A DNA stretch of 62,938 nt from contig CAIYUC010000050.1 in assembly GCA_903929315.1 (NCBI GenBank), positions 1 to 62,938 of the forward strand, given 5' to 3'. Made by a program: the position numbers and the translations under genes. The notes under the pieces are model-generated. The model did no database searches and was not told where the DNA came from. It saw only the letters and a program-made list of their open reading frames with translations. Below, piece by piece: positions 17,281-25,648 of this stretch (the first letter of the stretch is position 1; each line of letters starts with the position of its first letter). Source of the stretch: an uncultured Bacteroidales bacterium (lineage in GTDB: Bacteria; Bacteroidota; Bacteroidia; Bacteroidales; FEN-979).

Positions 17281-17622
17281 TTACAACTCCTGCTGCCCGA
17301 ATGGCATTTGCTGGCCATGTGCAGACAAAAGACTTTGACCAATATCTATTGCATTTGGTTTTTGTTCTTCCTCCTCCTCCGTCTCAATATCCTCCGTATG
17401 TTTCGGCATAAACCATCGTTGAGCGATGAATGTCGGGATTACGGCACTTGCAATCACCACACCTATTAAGAGGGAGTATTGTACCTGGTTAATATAACCG
17501 GCATTATAGCCAAAGAGACTTGAAATGGTGCCGAATGTCAGTCCGGTGCTCATCAGTAGCGTTGTATAGGTGTATCCTTTTGGAATGTATTTTTTAGCAA
17601 AATAAAAGACCCCGGCAATCAC
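17281..17622 (-). pseudogene. Cation:proton antiporter, C-terminal remnant
   Basis: 113 codons resembling the last two transmembrane segments and tail of a CPA-type antiporter (TGLTFGTISSLFGYNAGYI and VIASAVIPTFIAQRWFMP, then an acidic tail). The N-terminal 10 or so transmembrane segments are missing. Immediately upstream is a stop codon and then the GAGTATC(A/G)AGCATCCAG interspersed repeat (17628-17690), so the gene was truncated at the repeat. Confidence 0.75.
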
Positions 17623-17627
17623 TCACA

Positions 17628-17690
17628 CATCGAGTATCAAGCATCCAGTGTAATTTAGCTGGCATCCGGCATCTGGCATCTGTTTTCCCA
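17628..17690. repeat. Interspersed repeat with ATCGAGTATCAAGCATCCAG and GGCATC units
   Basis: ATCGAGTATCAAGCATCCAG followed by several GGCATC(C/T) units. It sits exactly where the antiporter coding sequence stops. The rest of 17623-17797 has no gene I can support. Confidence 0.65.
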
Positions 17691-17797
17691 CCAGCTTTAT
17701 TCCTGGGATCAAGAAAGTAATTGAATTCCTGAAATCATCCTTCGATGCAAGCATCGCTGATGTCCAGACTGATTGCTTTTATTGTGACCGTGAAGGA

Positions 17798-18499
17798 TTA
17801 TCCGTTTTGGCTTATCTGTTCCAATAAATCCACATTAACAATTGTTATGGACCGGCCTTTAAGGTCTATTATTCCTTCAGACTTGAATTTTATAAGAACC
17901 CTCGTTGCACTTTCTCTTGAAACACCAATGAGATCTGCAAATTCCTGACGGGGAAAGGGTAACTCGAATTGAGTTGTTTCGTATATAATTCTTGAAAAGT
18001 ACAAGAGTGCATCTGCAACACGACCAAATATCTTCTTCTGCGACTGGTGTAAAAAACGATTGAAGTTGTTCAGGTTATCGCGACTTGTTGAAACGAGGAT
18101 CTCATATGCAAAATTCCCATTCATCTTGATTAGATTATTAAACATACTAATATCAATATAACATATTGTGCAATCTTCAAGCGCAGCATAGGAATAGTGG
18201 TTTATCCGGTCTCCAAATAAGGAAGGTAATCCCAAATAGGTGTGCTTCTTGACTATTTGTAGAATTTGTTCCTTTTCTCCCGAATGTTTGATATACTCCT
18301 TTGCTAAGCCAGTCTTTAAATAAATAATATGAGAGGTTAAAGAACCTTCATGTAAAATTACTTCTCCTTTTTTTAAAAAACTTTCATGGCTGTTTGCATT
18401 CACCAGCCCCAACTCCTGAACGTTAAGCACCGCTGCAGCACATGAAATATCTTTACAATCGTGGCAAGAGGTATCTTTTTTAATCACGTCATCTAACAT
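17798..18499 (-). CDS. Crp/Fnr family transcriptional regulator (cysteine-rich N-terminus)
   Basis: 233 residues: cyclic-nucleotide-binding-type beta-roll, dimer helix and winged helix. The N-terminus carries CHDCKDISC (residues about 12-20), and ALEDCTICYIDI lies in the beta-roll. This resembles the four-cysteine oxygen-sensing [4Fe-4S] layout of FNR. The recognition helix GVSRESATRVL has R-E-x-x-x-R as in CRP, which reads TGTGA half-sites and agrees with the TTGTGA-N6-TCACAA sites in this window. Its upstream region holds a palindromic site plus 22-bp-phased half-sites, so it may regulate itself and the divergent NifX-like gene. The sensory ligand is inferred. Confidence 0.92.
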   Translation of the reverse strand: MLDDVIKKDTSCHDCKDISCAAAVLNVQELGLVNANSHESFLKKGEVILHEGSLTSHIIYLKTGLAKEYIKHSGEKEQILQIVKKHTYLGLPSLFGDRINHYSYAALEDCTICYIDISMFNNLIKMNGNFAYEILVSTSRDNLNNFNRFLHQSQKKIFGRVADALLYFSRIIYETTQFELPFPRQEFADLIGVSRESATRVLIKFKSEGIIDLKGRSITIVNVDLLEQISQNG

Positions 18500-18569
18500 A
18501 TTGGGTTGAATTATATTATATGATCAATTGTCTATGAGTATGCAAAGTTGCAAAAAATATACAATCCCG

Positions 18570-18654
18570 AATGTGTTTATTGTCACATTATTAATTTAAT
18601 ATAATCACATTCAATATAAGCAATTATCACATTATAAAATGGGAAGAATCACAA
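18570..18654. promoter_or_regulatory. Crp/Fnr-type site with four TCACA half-sites at 22-bp spacing
   Basis: AATGTGTTTATTGTCACATT (18570-18589) is a TGTGt-N6-TCACA palindrome. TCACAT/TCACAA then recurs at 18583, 18605, 18627 and 18649, exactly 22 bp apart, in the 238-base gap between the regulator and the NifX-like gene. Confidence 0.65.
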
Positions 18655-18685
18655 CAATTTACTCATATTCAACAATTAAGATGTC

Positions 18686-18693
18686 TAATTTTG
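18686..18693 (+). promoter_or_regulatory. Predicted -7 element (TAATTTTG)
   Basis: TAnnTTTG element 45 bases before the start at 18738. The last 22-bp-phased half-site ends 31 bases upstream of it. Confidence 0.45.
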
Positions 18694-18737
18694 AATTCTT
18701 AAATCTGCGAATAAAATTGACTTAAACGGGAAAAGAA

Positions 18738-19079
18738 ATGAAAATAGCAATTCCAACAGAAGATGGATTAACTGTAAATCAGAATTTCAAACCAGCAAAG
18801 GGTTTTCTGGTATCAACCATTCAATTAGGTGAGGTTGTTCAGCAGGAAATGAGATGGAATTTATATAACGACATTATGACCTCAGAGGACGGCTATTATA
18901 ATAATCTTGTAGATTGTGATAAAGTGATCGTCAAGGAAATCGATTGTAATCAAAGCGATTATCTTCAATTGAAGAAAAAAGAAGTGATAAAAACCAGGGA
19001 AACGATAATTACCAAAGTACTCATACAATATTTAAATTTTTATTTACAGAAAGATACCAATACTTGTTGTTGCCCATGA
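18738..19079 (+). CDS. NifX/dinitrogenase cofactor-like protein with cysteine tail
   Basis: 113 residues of the NifX/NifB-C-terminal (dinitrogenase Fe-Mo cofactor biosynthesis) fold, starting MKIAIPTEDGL. It is a clear paralogue of the protein at 31622-31951 (shared GFLV-T, RWNL, TS-DG, N-DCD-VIV pattern). It ends in CCCP, adding three adjacent cysteines. The fold binds metal-sulfur clusters in nitrogenase maturation, but no nif genes are visible. Here it heads the sulfur island and may carry or insert a cluster or metal. Function is inferred. Confidence 0.8.
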   Translation: MKIAIPTEDGLTVNQNFKPAKGFLVSTIQLGEVVQQEMRWNLYNDIMTSEDGYYNNLVDCDKVIVKEIDCNQSDYLQLKKKEVIKTRETIITKVLIQYLNFYLQKDTNTCCCP

Positions 19080-19210
19080 TGATACGGGAATTTCCCCTTA
19101 CCCTGATTCATCATTTCTTTTAAACAATATTTCTCAATTCATATGATTCAAACTAATCGATGCTGCCTCTCCTAAAAGATACGAATCATAAAATTTATTC
19201 CAGGGACATT

Positions 19211-20677
19211 ATGAACCTTGAAGAATACTTCAAGGTGTTCCGGGAAAATACGATTGGTTACAATCATCGTTATCAAACACCTTATGGCCGGAAAACAATG
19301 CTCTATGCGGATTGGATCGCCAGTGGCAGGCTATATCTTCCGATAGAAAAAAAGATACTAAATTCCATCGGGCCATTCATTGGGAATACACATACAGAAA
19401 CCAGTGAAAATGGCAAATTGATGACCCAGGCATATCAATTGGCACATCAGAAAATTAAAGATCACGTGAATGCCGGAAACGGCGATGTCATTCTTACCAC
19501 AGGTTTTGGAATGACCGGAGCGATAGTGAAATTTCAACGTATTTTAGGGCTGAAAGTATGCGGTGAGATATCACACCATAAATGCCTGAAGGAATCCGAA
19601 AAACCCGTTGTTTTTGTTACCCACATGGAGCATCACTCCAACCAGACGACATGGTATGAGACTTCTGCAGATGTTGTCGTCATTGAACCAGGAAAGGACT
19701 TGCTGGTAGATCTTAATAAACTTGAAGAAGCATTAATAAAATTTAAGGATCATAAGAGAAAAATAGGGTCTTTTACTGCGTGTTCCAATGTTACCGGCAT
19801 CCGGACGCCTTATCATGAAATGGCACGATTGATGCATGAATATGATGGATTAGCATTTGTTGATTTTGCTGCTTCCGCACCCTACGATGAAATTAATATA
19901 CATCCTGATGATCCACTTGAAAAGCTTGATGCAATCTTTTTTTCACCCCATAAATTTCTGGGAGGACCTGGAGCATCGGGTGTTTTAGTGTTTGATTCTT
20001 CCCTGTATAATAATAAAACCCCTGATCAGCCCGGAGGTGGAACCGTTGACTGGACAAATCCGTGGGGCGAGTATAAATATATTGATAATATTGAAATTCG
20101 TGAAGACGGCGGTACTCCAGGGTTTCTGCAAGCAATAAGAACAGCATTATCGCTGGAATTGAAAAATCAAATGGGGGTTGATCCAATCCGCCAGCGCGAA
20201 AACGAACTCAACTCTTTAGCTTTTTCTGAATTACGAAAAGTTTCTGATTTGCATATATTGGCCAATAATGTTGAGAACAGACTTGGAGTTATTTCCTTTT
20301 ACATTGATTCAATCCATTATAATCTTATCGTAAAACTGCTCAGTGATCGGTTTGGAATTCAGGTTAGAGGGGGATGCGTATGTGCAGGTACATATGGACA
20401 CTATTTACTCAATGTCAGTTATGATAAGTCGAAAAAGATCACCGATAAGATCAATCTTGGAGATTTATCTGAAAAACCTGGATGGGTAAGGCTTTCCATT
20501 CATCCAACCATGAAAGATGAAGAATTGCATTACATCGTCGATGCCTTAAAACAAATACAAAAGAATCAACTGGAATGGGGGAAAGACTATACCTATAATA
20601 AAAACACCAACGAGTTTAGATATAACAAGAGCACCGATGGTACAAAAGTTGAATCGTGGTTTAAATTGGATTCATGA
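19211..20677 (+). CDS. Class V aminotransferase, cysteine desulfurase-like
   Basis: About 488 residues from the ATG at 19211 (MNLEEYFKVF); an upstream ATG at 19160 is possible. PLP-dependent fold with FFSPHKFLGGPGASG (the PLP lysine, about residue 250) and TEEYADxx-like blocks (SFTACSNVTGIRTPYHEM, LAFVDFAASAPYD). The segment RGGCVCAGTYGH near the C-terminus supplies cysteines where desulfurases have their catalytic loop. It is longer than IscS/SufS (about 400 residues). Likely releases sulfur from cysteine or a related thiol and feeds the DsrC/TusA carriers encoded downstream. Confidence 0.85.
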   Translation: MNLEEYFKVFRENTIGYNHRYQTPYGRKTMLYADWIASGRLYLPIEKKILNSIGPFIGNTHTETSENGKLMTQAYQLAHQKIKDHVNAGNGDVILTTGFGMTGAIVKFQRILGLKVCGEISHHKCLKESEKPVVFVTHMEHHSNQTTWYETSADVVVIEPGKDLLVDLNKLEEALIKFKDHKRKIGSFTACSNVTGIRTPYHEMARLMHEYDGLAFVDFAASAPYDEINIHPDDPLEKLDAIFFSPHKFLGGPGASGVLVFDSSLYNNKTPDQPGGGTVDWTNPWGEYKYIDNIEIREDGGTPGFLQAIRTALSLELKNQMGVDPIRQRENELNSLAFSELRKVSDLHILANNVENRLGVISFYIDSIHYNLIVKLLSDRFGIQVRGGCVCAGTYGHYLLNVSYDKSKKITDKINLGDLSEKPGWVRLSIHPTMKDEELHYIVDALKQIQKNQLEWGKDYTYNKNTNEFRYNKSTDGTKVESWFKLDS

Positions 20678-20713
20678 TTCAATTATTCAACATACTTATA
20701 ATATAAACTAATT

Positions 20714-21031
20714 ATGGCGACACTTGAAATTGAAGGGAAAGTTTTTAATGTTGATGGTGATGGTTTTTTATCCACCCCAGAGCTCTGGAATGAAGAGGTG
20801 GCCAAACTTTTTGCAAAATATGATGGTATTGCAGAGATGAATGAAAAGCATTGGTCCATCGTAAAAATTATTCGAAGGAACTGGGAGGAAAAGGGTATGG
20901 CTCCCATGATCCGCACCATTTGCCAGGAAACCGGAGTAAAGCTTCGTGAAATTTATGAATTATTCCCCCTTGGCCCTGCACGTGGTGCATGCAGGATTGC
21001 AGGATTGCCGAAACCTGATGGGTGTGTTTAA
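20714..21031 (+). CDS. dsrC: DsrC (TusE/DsrC family, both redox cysteines present)
   Basis: 105 residues with the family blocks DGDGFL, WNEEVAKLFA, WSIVKIIRRNWEEKG and IYELFPLGPARGACRIAGLPKP. The C-terminal arm has two cysteines separated by exactly ten residues (C-R...G-C-V), the layout of true DsrC that forms a trisulfide; TusE-type relatives keep only the last cysteine. Directly followed by DsrM-like and DsrK-like genes. In sulfate reducers DsrC is the substrate of DsrMKJOP. Here no dsrAB is visible, so its persulfide donor must be another enzyme, perhaps TusA/DsrE2. Confidence 0.93.
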   Translation: MATLEIEGKVFNVDGDGFLSTPELWNEEVAKLFAKYDGIAEMNEKHWSIVKIIRRNWEEKGMAPMIRTICQETGVKLREIYELFPLGPARGACRIAGLPKPDGCV

Positions 21032-21045
21032 TTAATTTTTAATGG

Positions 21046-21690
21046 ATGTATTGGTATCACTGGATTACGTTGGGATCACTCGGGATTTGTTTTGCCAATT
21101 CTTTAGTTCATTTTCTTCGTCTTATCAGATTGGGGAAACCCATGGATTATTCATCTCCTGCCGGAAAGATTATTCCTTCCATTCAATATTCATTCACCGG
21201 GGCTATGAACCCTGTAAAGAAAGAATCGGCTTTTTTGCATTTACCCACATATTTCGCAGGTATTATTTATCACCTTGGAACCTTCTTATCGATTTTGATG
21301 TTTTTCCTCATTTGGTCAGATCTCCCTTTACAAGATATTTTAATTTATTCAATAGTTTCTTTTCTTTTGATCTCCTTTTCCTGCGGTATAGGCATCCTGA
21401 TAAAACGGTTGTTAAAAAAAGGGCTGCGTGATCTTTCCAACCCGGATGATTATTTATCGAACCTACTGGTTACTGGATTCCAACTGATGACAGGAATTGT
21501 ACTCCTTTGGAATCAGGCATATCCTGCTTATTTTATTCTTTCTAGTTTGTTGTTATTATATTTTCCCCTCAGCAAATTGAAACATGCCATTTATTTCTTT
21601 GCAGCCCGCTATCATCTTGGATTTTTCTTTGGTTGGCGGGGAATCTGGCCACCAAAAAAATTAGAAAGGAATGGCGGATGGGAGAATTGA
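21046..21690 (+). CDS. DsrM/HdrE/NarI-like membrane cytochrome b subunit
   Basis: 214 residues with about five transmembrane segments and histidines at helix positions (HFLRLIRLGKP, LPTYFAGIIYHLGTFLSIL, LKHAIYFFAARYHLGFFFGW), as in b-heme subunits that exchange electrons with quinone. It starts 14 bases after dsrC and overlaps the following DsrK-like gene by 13 bases, so the two products probably form a complex. The ATG at 21046 gives the membrane frame; the ATG at 21042 opens an unrelated frame. Confidence 0.83.
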   Translation: MYWYHWITLGSLGICFANSLVHFLRLIRLGKPMDYSSPAGKIIPSIQYSFTGAMNPVKKESAFLHLPTYFAGIIYHLGTFLSILMFFLIWSDLPLQDILIYSIVSFLLISFSCGIGILIKRLLKKGLRDLSNPDDYLSNLLVTGFQLMTGIVLLWNQAYPAYFILSSLLLLYFPLSKLKHAIYFFAARYHLGFFFGWRGIWPPKKLERNGGWEN

Positions 21691-22985
21691 ACAAAGAACA
21701 AATCAGAAAAGGCCTTCAAGTATTTCAGAACCTTTCAGATAGTAAACTTATCACACATCTGAATAGCTGTGTTCATTGTGGTCTGTGCGCTGAAAGCTGC
21801 ATCTATTACCTGGCCACTAAGGAAAATCGCTTTACTCCTGCCCGTAAGGTTGATATCGTTGCATCGATTTATCGCCGATATCATACAATTACAGGAAAAT
21901 TTTTGCCCGGGCTGATCAATGCACGTGAACTAAACGAAGAAACGACTGACGAAATGGTTGACTTGCTGTTTGGTGCATGCACCATGTGCGGCCGATGTAC
22001 AATGCATTGTTCCATTGGCGTCGATATAGAATACCTGGTCAGGGTTGGTCGTACGATGCTTTCCAATATGGGGATGGTGCCGGCTACACTACAATCCACA
22101 GTAAATGCCGCTGTCGAAACCGGGAATAACATGAGCATCCCTAATGATGAATTCATTGCAACATTAAAGTGGATGGAAGAGGAACTTATTGATGAAGTGA
22201 ATAATCCAAATGCCAAAATACCGGTTAATGAATCGGGGAAAAGGATCCTTTACACACTGAATCCCAGGGAACCGAAATTCTTCCCACTTTCCATCTCTGC
22301 CATGGCAAAGATTTTTTTTGCTGCAGGTGAAAGCTGGACATTGTCTACTCAAATGTATGATGTAACCAACTATGCATATTTCTCAGGTAACCCGGATGAA
22401 GCCAGATTGATTGCTCTCCGTCTTTGGAATGAGATGGGAAACCTGAATGCCCAAACACTGGTATTGGCTGAATGTGGTCATGGTTCCAGGGCTTTTCGAT
22501 GGGAGGCCCCGAATTATCTGCAGGAACATTTCCCGTTTGAAGTTAAAACTTCAGTGGAATGTATTGCTGACTATATTCGTGAAGGGAAGATCCACCTTGA
22601 TCCTGAAAAAATCAAAGATGTTGTGACTTTGCATGATCCATGCAACCTGGTCAGAAGCGGCGGGATTATACATGAACAGCGTTATATCCTGAATCGGTTT
22701 ATCGCCAATTTTGTGGAGATGACCCCCCATGGCATCGATAATTATTGTTGCGGTGGTGGGGGTGGACAATTGTCTATGAGTGAATACAATGAGCGCCGGA
22801 TGAAAATCGCAGAGATCAAAGCCAGACAAATACGGAATACGGGTGCAAGTGTGGTCGTTACACCATGCCATAATTGTGTTGATCAACTTAACCAGATCAA
22901 TGTTTTCTTTAAACTAGGTGTAAGAATAAAAACCCTGGCGGAAATTGTGGCCGATGCCTTGATCTTAGATACTGAATCCCCATAA
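21678..22985 (+). CDS. DsrK/HdrD-like iron-sulfur protein (CCG domains)
   Basis: About 435 residues from the ATG at 21678 (MGELNKEQ). N-terminal two [4Fe-4S] ferredoxin motifs: CVHCGLCAESC (about residue 31) and CTMCGRCTMHC (about 100). C-terminal cysteine-rich CCG region: HDPCNLVRSGG, NYCCGGGGG and TPCHNCVDQL, which in HdrB/HdrD/DsrK binds the non-cubane or special cluster that cleaves disulfides. Together with the DsrM-like subunit it forms a minimal DsrMK-type unit able to move electrons between quinone and a DsrC trisulfide. It is the only CCG-domain protein in the window. Confidence 0.9.
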   Translation: MGELNKEQIRKGLQVFQNLSDSKLITHLNSCVHCGLCAESCIYYLATKENRFTPARKVDIVASIYRRYHTITGKFLPGLINARELNEETTDEMVDLLFGACTMCGRCTMHCSIGVDIEYLVRVGRTMLSNMGMVPATLQSTVNAAVETGNNMSIPNDEFIATLKWMEEELIDEVNNPNAKIPVNESGKRILYTLNPREPKFFPLSISAMAKIFFAAGESWTLSTQMYDVTNYAYFSGNPDEARLIALRLWNEMGNLNAQTLVLAECGHGSRAFRWEAPNYLQEHFPFEVKTSVECIADYIREGKIHLDPEKIKDVVTLHDPCNLVRSGGIIHEQRYILNRFIANFVEMTPHGIDNYCCGGGGGQLSMSEYNERRMKIAEIKARQIRNTGASVVVTPCHNCVDQLNQINVFFKLGVRIKTLAEIVADALILDTESP

Positions 22986-23013
22986 ACATCTTGTAACTGA
23001 CACTATACCCAGC

Positions 23014-24174
23014 ATGAGTAACTTGATTTACCTCGACAATTCTGCTACTACCTTTCCAAAGCCGGACGTAGTATATGATTTTATGATTGACTTCTACCGA
23101 AAACACGGAGTTAATCCAGGACGATCAGGTTTTGATGCAGCCATTGAAACCGAAGAAGTCGTGCATGATACCCGGAAAATGCTTACAGAATTATTTAATG
23201 GAGATGATCCCAACCGTTTAACCTTTAGTTATAATGCCAGCGATTCCCTGAACATGATCCTGCAGGGTTTGGCTGAACCAGGCGACCATGTGATCACTAC
23301 GATGCTGGAACATAATTCTGTTTTGCGGCCATTGTATTACCTGGAGTTTAACAAGATTATCACAGTTACGCATATCCCCTTCGATAAGCATGGATATGTT
23401 AATCCTGGTGATTTTAAAAAAGCCCTTCGTAAGAATACAAAGATGGTTGTTGTAAATCATTGTTCCAATGTTATTGGTACTATACAACCACTTACTGAAA
23501 TTGGAAAAATTTGTAAGGAGGCCGGGGTTAATTTTGTGGTCGACAGCAGCCAGAGTGCAGGTACAATTCCCATCGATATAAAAGCAATGGGAATAGATGT
23601 ACTGGTCTTTACAGGCCATAAATGCCTTATGGGTCCAACGGGAATCGGAGGCTCCTATGTAATGGAGGGAGTGCCTGTTCGTATTACCCGATTTGGTGGG
23701 ACAGGTGTTCGATCGGCTCAGAAGAGCCATCTTGAAGAGTTCCCCTATCGATTAGAATGCGGGACATTAAATATTATGGGAGTTGCAGGTTTAAATGCTG
23801 GTATAAAATGGGTACTGGAGCAAGGCATCGATAATCTCCACCAAAAAGAGATCATGCTTTGGGACCGGCTGAGAAAAGGCATTCAGAATATTGGGAATGT
23901 CATAACTTATTGTGCCGAAAGCAGTGAGAATCAAAACCCGGTTCTTAGTCTTAACATCAAAGGGTTTGAGTCGGGAGATGTGGGAACTATGCTCGATGTT
24001 GATTATAATATCGCATGTCGCACAGGATTACAATGCGCTCCTTTAGTTCATGCCGGATTGTTAACAGATAAGATACATGGTACCGTTCGTCTGAGTGTGG
24101 GCCCTTTCAATACCGAAGAACATATTGATGCTGCAATTCAGGCAATTGATGAAATCGCTTCAATTCGCAGGTAA
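23014..24174 (+). CDS. Cysteine desulfurase (NifS-like, class V aminotransferase)
   Basis: 386 residues. PLP motifs include YLDNSATTFPKP at the N-terminus, VNHCSNVIGTIQP, VDSSQSAGTIPID and FTGHKCLMGPTGIGG (PLP lysine, about residue 205). The catalytic-cysteine loop CRTGLQCAPLVH lies near residue 330. This is a full-length desulfurase that loads persulfide sulfur. It is the last gene before module A and starts 28 bases after the DsrK-like gene. Confidence 0.92.
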   Translation: MSNLIYLDNSATTFPKPDVVYDFMIDFYRKHGVNPGRSGFDAAIETEEVVHDTRKMLTELFNGDDPNRLTFSYNASDSLNMILQGLAEPGDHVITTMLEHNSVLRPLYYLEFNKIITVTHIPFDKHGYVNPGDFKKALRKNTKMVVVNHCSNVIGTIQPLTEIGKICKEAGVNFVVDSSQSAGTIPIDIKAMGIDVLVFTGHKCLMGPTGIGGSYVMEGVPVRITRFGGTGVRSAQKSHLEEFPYRLECGTLNIMGVAGLNAGIKWVLEQGIDNLHQKEIMLWDRLRKGIQNIGNVITYCAESSENQNPVLSLNIKGFESGDVGTMLDVDYNIACRTGLQCAPLVHAGLLTDKIHGTVRLSVGPFNTEEHIDAAIQAIDEIASIRR

Positions 24175-24181
24175 ATATTGT

Positions 24182-24221
24182 TTGTGATTAATATCACAAC
24201 TATTTGTGAAAACATTCACAG
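24182..24221. promoter_or_regulatory. Two tandem Crp/Fnr-type sites ahead of module A
   Basis: TTGTGATTAATATCACAA (24182-24199) and TTGTGAAAACATTCACAG (24204-24221), both TTGTGA-N6-TCACA(A/G), with starts exactly 22 bp apart. Located between the desulfurase stop and the DsrE2-like gene. Confidence 0.75.
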
Positions 24222-24252
24222 GTCAGTCTTCTCTTTGCAACCTTCACTAAAT

Positions 24253-24260
24253 TATCTTTG
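24253..24260 (+). promoter_or_regulatory. Predicted -7 element of module A (TATCTTTG)
   Basis: TAnnTTTG element 44 bases before the start at 24304 and 31 bases downstream of the second Crp/Fnr-type site. Confidence 0.55.
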
Positions 24261-24303
24261 CCACAGAAAACATTTATATATATACATATAAACTTTATAT
24301 ATT

Positions 24304-24849
24304 ATGAGTCTCGAGATTGATAAACAAATCCAGGAATTAAAAGAACAAGTGTCAAAACTGGAAAAAGGCACAAAAGATCAATTATCTATGGTCGTCTTCT
24401 CAGGTGACCTGGACAAGATATTAGCAGCTATGATAATTGCCACAGGTGCTGCCGCATTCGACATGAAAGTGAAACTCTTTTTCACATTCTGGGCAACTGC
24501 TGCACTAAGAGATCCCAAAAAGAGTGTAAAGGGAAAACATATCATGGCGAAGATGTTTGGCATGATGTTACCAAAAGGAAGTGGAAGGTTAAAACTTTCC
24601 AAGATGAACATGTGTGGCATGGGAACTTCGATGATGAAAGGGCTGATGAAAAAGAACAAAGTAGCATCCCTTGAAGAAATGTTTTCAACCGCCGGTGAGC
24701 TTGGGATCGATATAAATATTTGCGAAATGTCGATGAATCTGATGGGATTTAAAAAAGAAGAAATGATAGATTATCCCAATCTTGCAATCTGCGGTGTGGC
24801 AACTTTCCTTTCGGATGCGCAGGAAAGTAAAATACAATTATTCATATAA
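24304..24849 (+). CDS. DsrE2-like (DsrE/F/DrsH) sulfur-transfer protein, module A
   Basis: 181 residues. An N-terminal helical, coiled-coil-like segment (IQELKEQVSKLEKG) is followed by the DsrE-type fold (LSMVVFSGDLDKILAAMIIATGAAAFDMKVKLFFTF as family blocks). A conserved cysteine lies in INICEMSM (about residue 140), the position at which DsrE2 proteins carry a persulfide. The immediately following tusA gene is the classic partner. First gene of module A. Confidence 0.9.
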   Translation: MSLEIDKQIQELKEQVSKLEKGTKDQLSMVVFSGDLDKILAAMIIATGAAAFDMKVKLFFTFWATAALRDPKKSVKGKHIMAKMFGMMLPKGSGRLKLSKMNMCGMGTSMMKGLMKKNKVASLEEMFSTAGELGIDINICEMSMNLMGFKKEEMIDYPNLAICGVATFLSDAQESKIQLFI

Positions 24850-24863
24850 AAAACGTGAAAAAT

Positions 24864-25115
24864 ATGACAAGTGAAGAGTTAAAAAGTCTGAAATCAAACA
24901 AAGTGGTAGATGCACGCGGCACAGCTTGTCCCGGCCCATTATTAGCCGCAAAAAAAGCAATAGGTGAGATTGAATCCGGAGAGATTATGGAAATCTTTTC
25001 TTCGGATGAGGGAACGAAAAACGATATTCCGAAATGGTGTCAGAAGATGACCCATGAATTCCTTGGAATAGTCGAAGAAGACAGCTATTCAAGATTGTTT
25101 TTAAAAAAAGCATAA
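24864..25115 (+). CDS. tusA: TusA sulfur carrier protein, module A
   Basis: About 83 residues from the ATG at 24864; a GTG nine bases upstream is also possible. The family core DARGTACPGPLLAAKKAI holds the single persulfide-carrying cysteine in CPGP. An additional cysteine is present in KWCQKMT, absent from the module B copy. Soluble cytosolic carrier of sulfane sulfur, placed between the DsrE2-like and MvhD-like genes. Confidence 0.95.
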   Translation: MTSEELKSLKSNKVVDARGTACPGPLLAAKKAIGEIESGEIMEIFSSDEGTKNDIPKWCQKMTHEFLGIVEEDSYSRLFLKKA

Positions 25116-25249
25116 TAAATGGTCTTTTGTAGCTGACCGGTATCTGTAAAGTTTCATTTTATTATCTTTCAATTAAAACCAGAGACCCATAAGAACCAGG
25201 TCTCATTAAAAGATATTGTCTGATTGTTACAATATAAATTCCTTCTATC

Positions 25250-25648
25250 ATGGAAACCAAAAACACCCGACCTAAAATACTGGTCTTTTCCACCGATAAA
25301 ATTTCCGATCCCGGAATTGACCAGGCCGGATTGCGAAAAATACATTATTCCCCTGCAGTTTATGTTATCAGCTTGCCCTGTTCTTCTGGGATCAAGCCAA
25401 GGTGGATATTGCATGCTTTCAAACAGGGATTTGACGGAGTTTTTATTGCAGCTGACGGACATGAATGTTCATACAGTCCGAAATGTCCGGAATACACCAA
25501 CCAGATCATTGAAGAATCACAGCGCCTGATGAGGGAAAATGGCATAAGTCCAAAACGGATCCGTATGGCTGCAATTTGCTCAGTCTGTGCTGAGTCATTT
25601 GCTAACCATATGGCAAATTTTAGTAAAATATTAGCTGAACTGGAATGA
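25250..25648 (+). CDS. MvhD-like iron-sulfur protein with altered cysteine set, module A
   Basis: 132 residues aligning with the MvhD/FlpD fold that links HdrA to an electron donor. The N-terminal CxxC of canonical MvhD (as in CNWCSYTG of 59694-60119) is replaced by STDKISDPG. A new CSVC pair appears near residue 115 (AICSVCAESF). PCSSGIKPRWILHAF and HECSYSPKC match the central canonical cysteines. The end overlaps the HdrA-GltD start by 4 bases (ATGA). It probably docks on HdrA, but its cluster binding must differ from hydrogenase-linked MvhD. Confidence 0.85.
   Translation: METKNTRPKILVFSTDKISDPGIDQAGLRKIHYSPAVYVISLPCSSGIKPRWILHAFKQGFDGVFIAADGHECSYSPKCPEYTNQIIEESQRLMRENGISPKRIRMAAICSVCAESFANHMANFSKILAELE

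Noticed and set aside
17236-17469. Plus-strand 77-codon ORF near the antiporter remnant
   Set aside because: It is antisense to the antiporter C-terminus, which has clear transmembrane family sequence.
21042-21431. Plus-strand 129-codon ORF within the DsrM-like gene
   Set aside because: An aromatic-rich shadow frame of the membrane protein, whose own frame has the conserved histidine helices.
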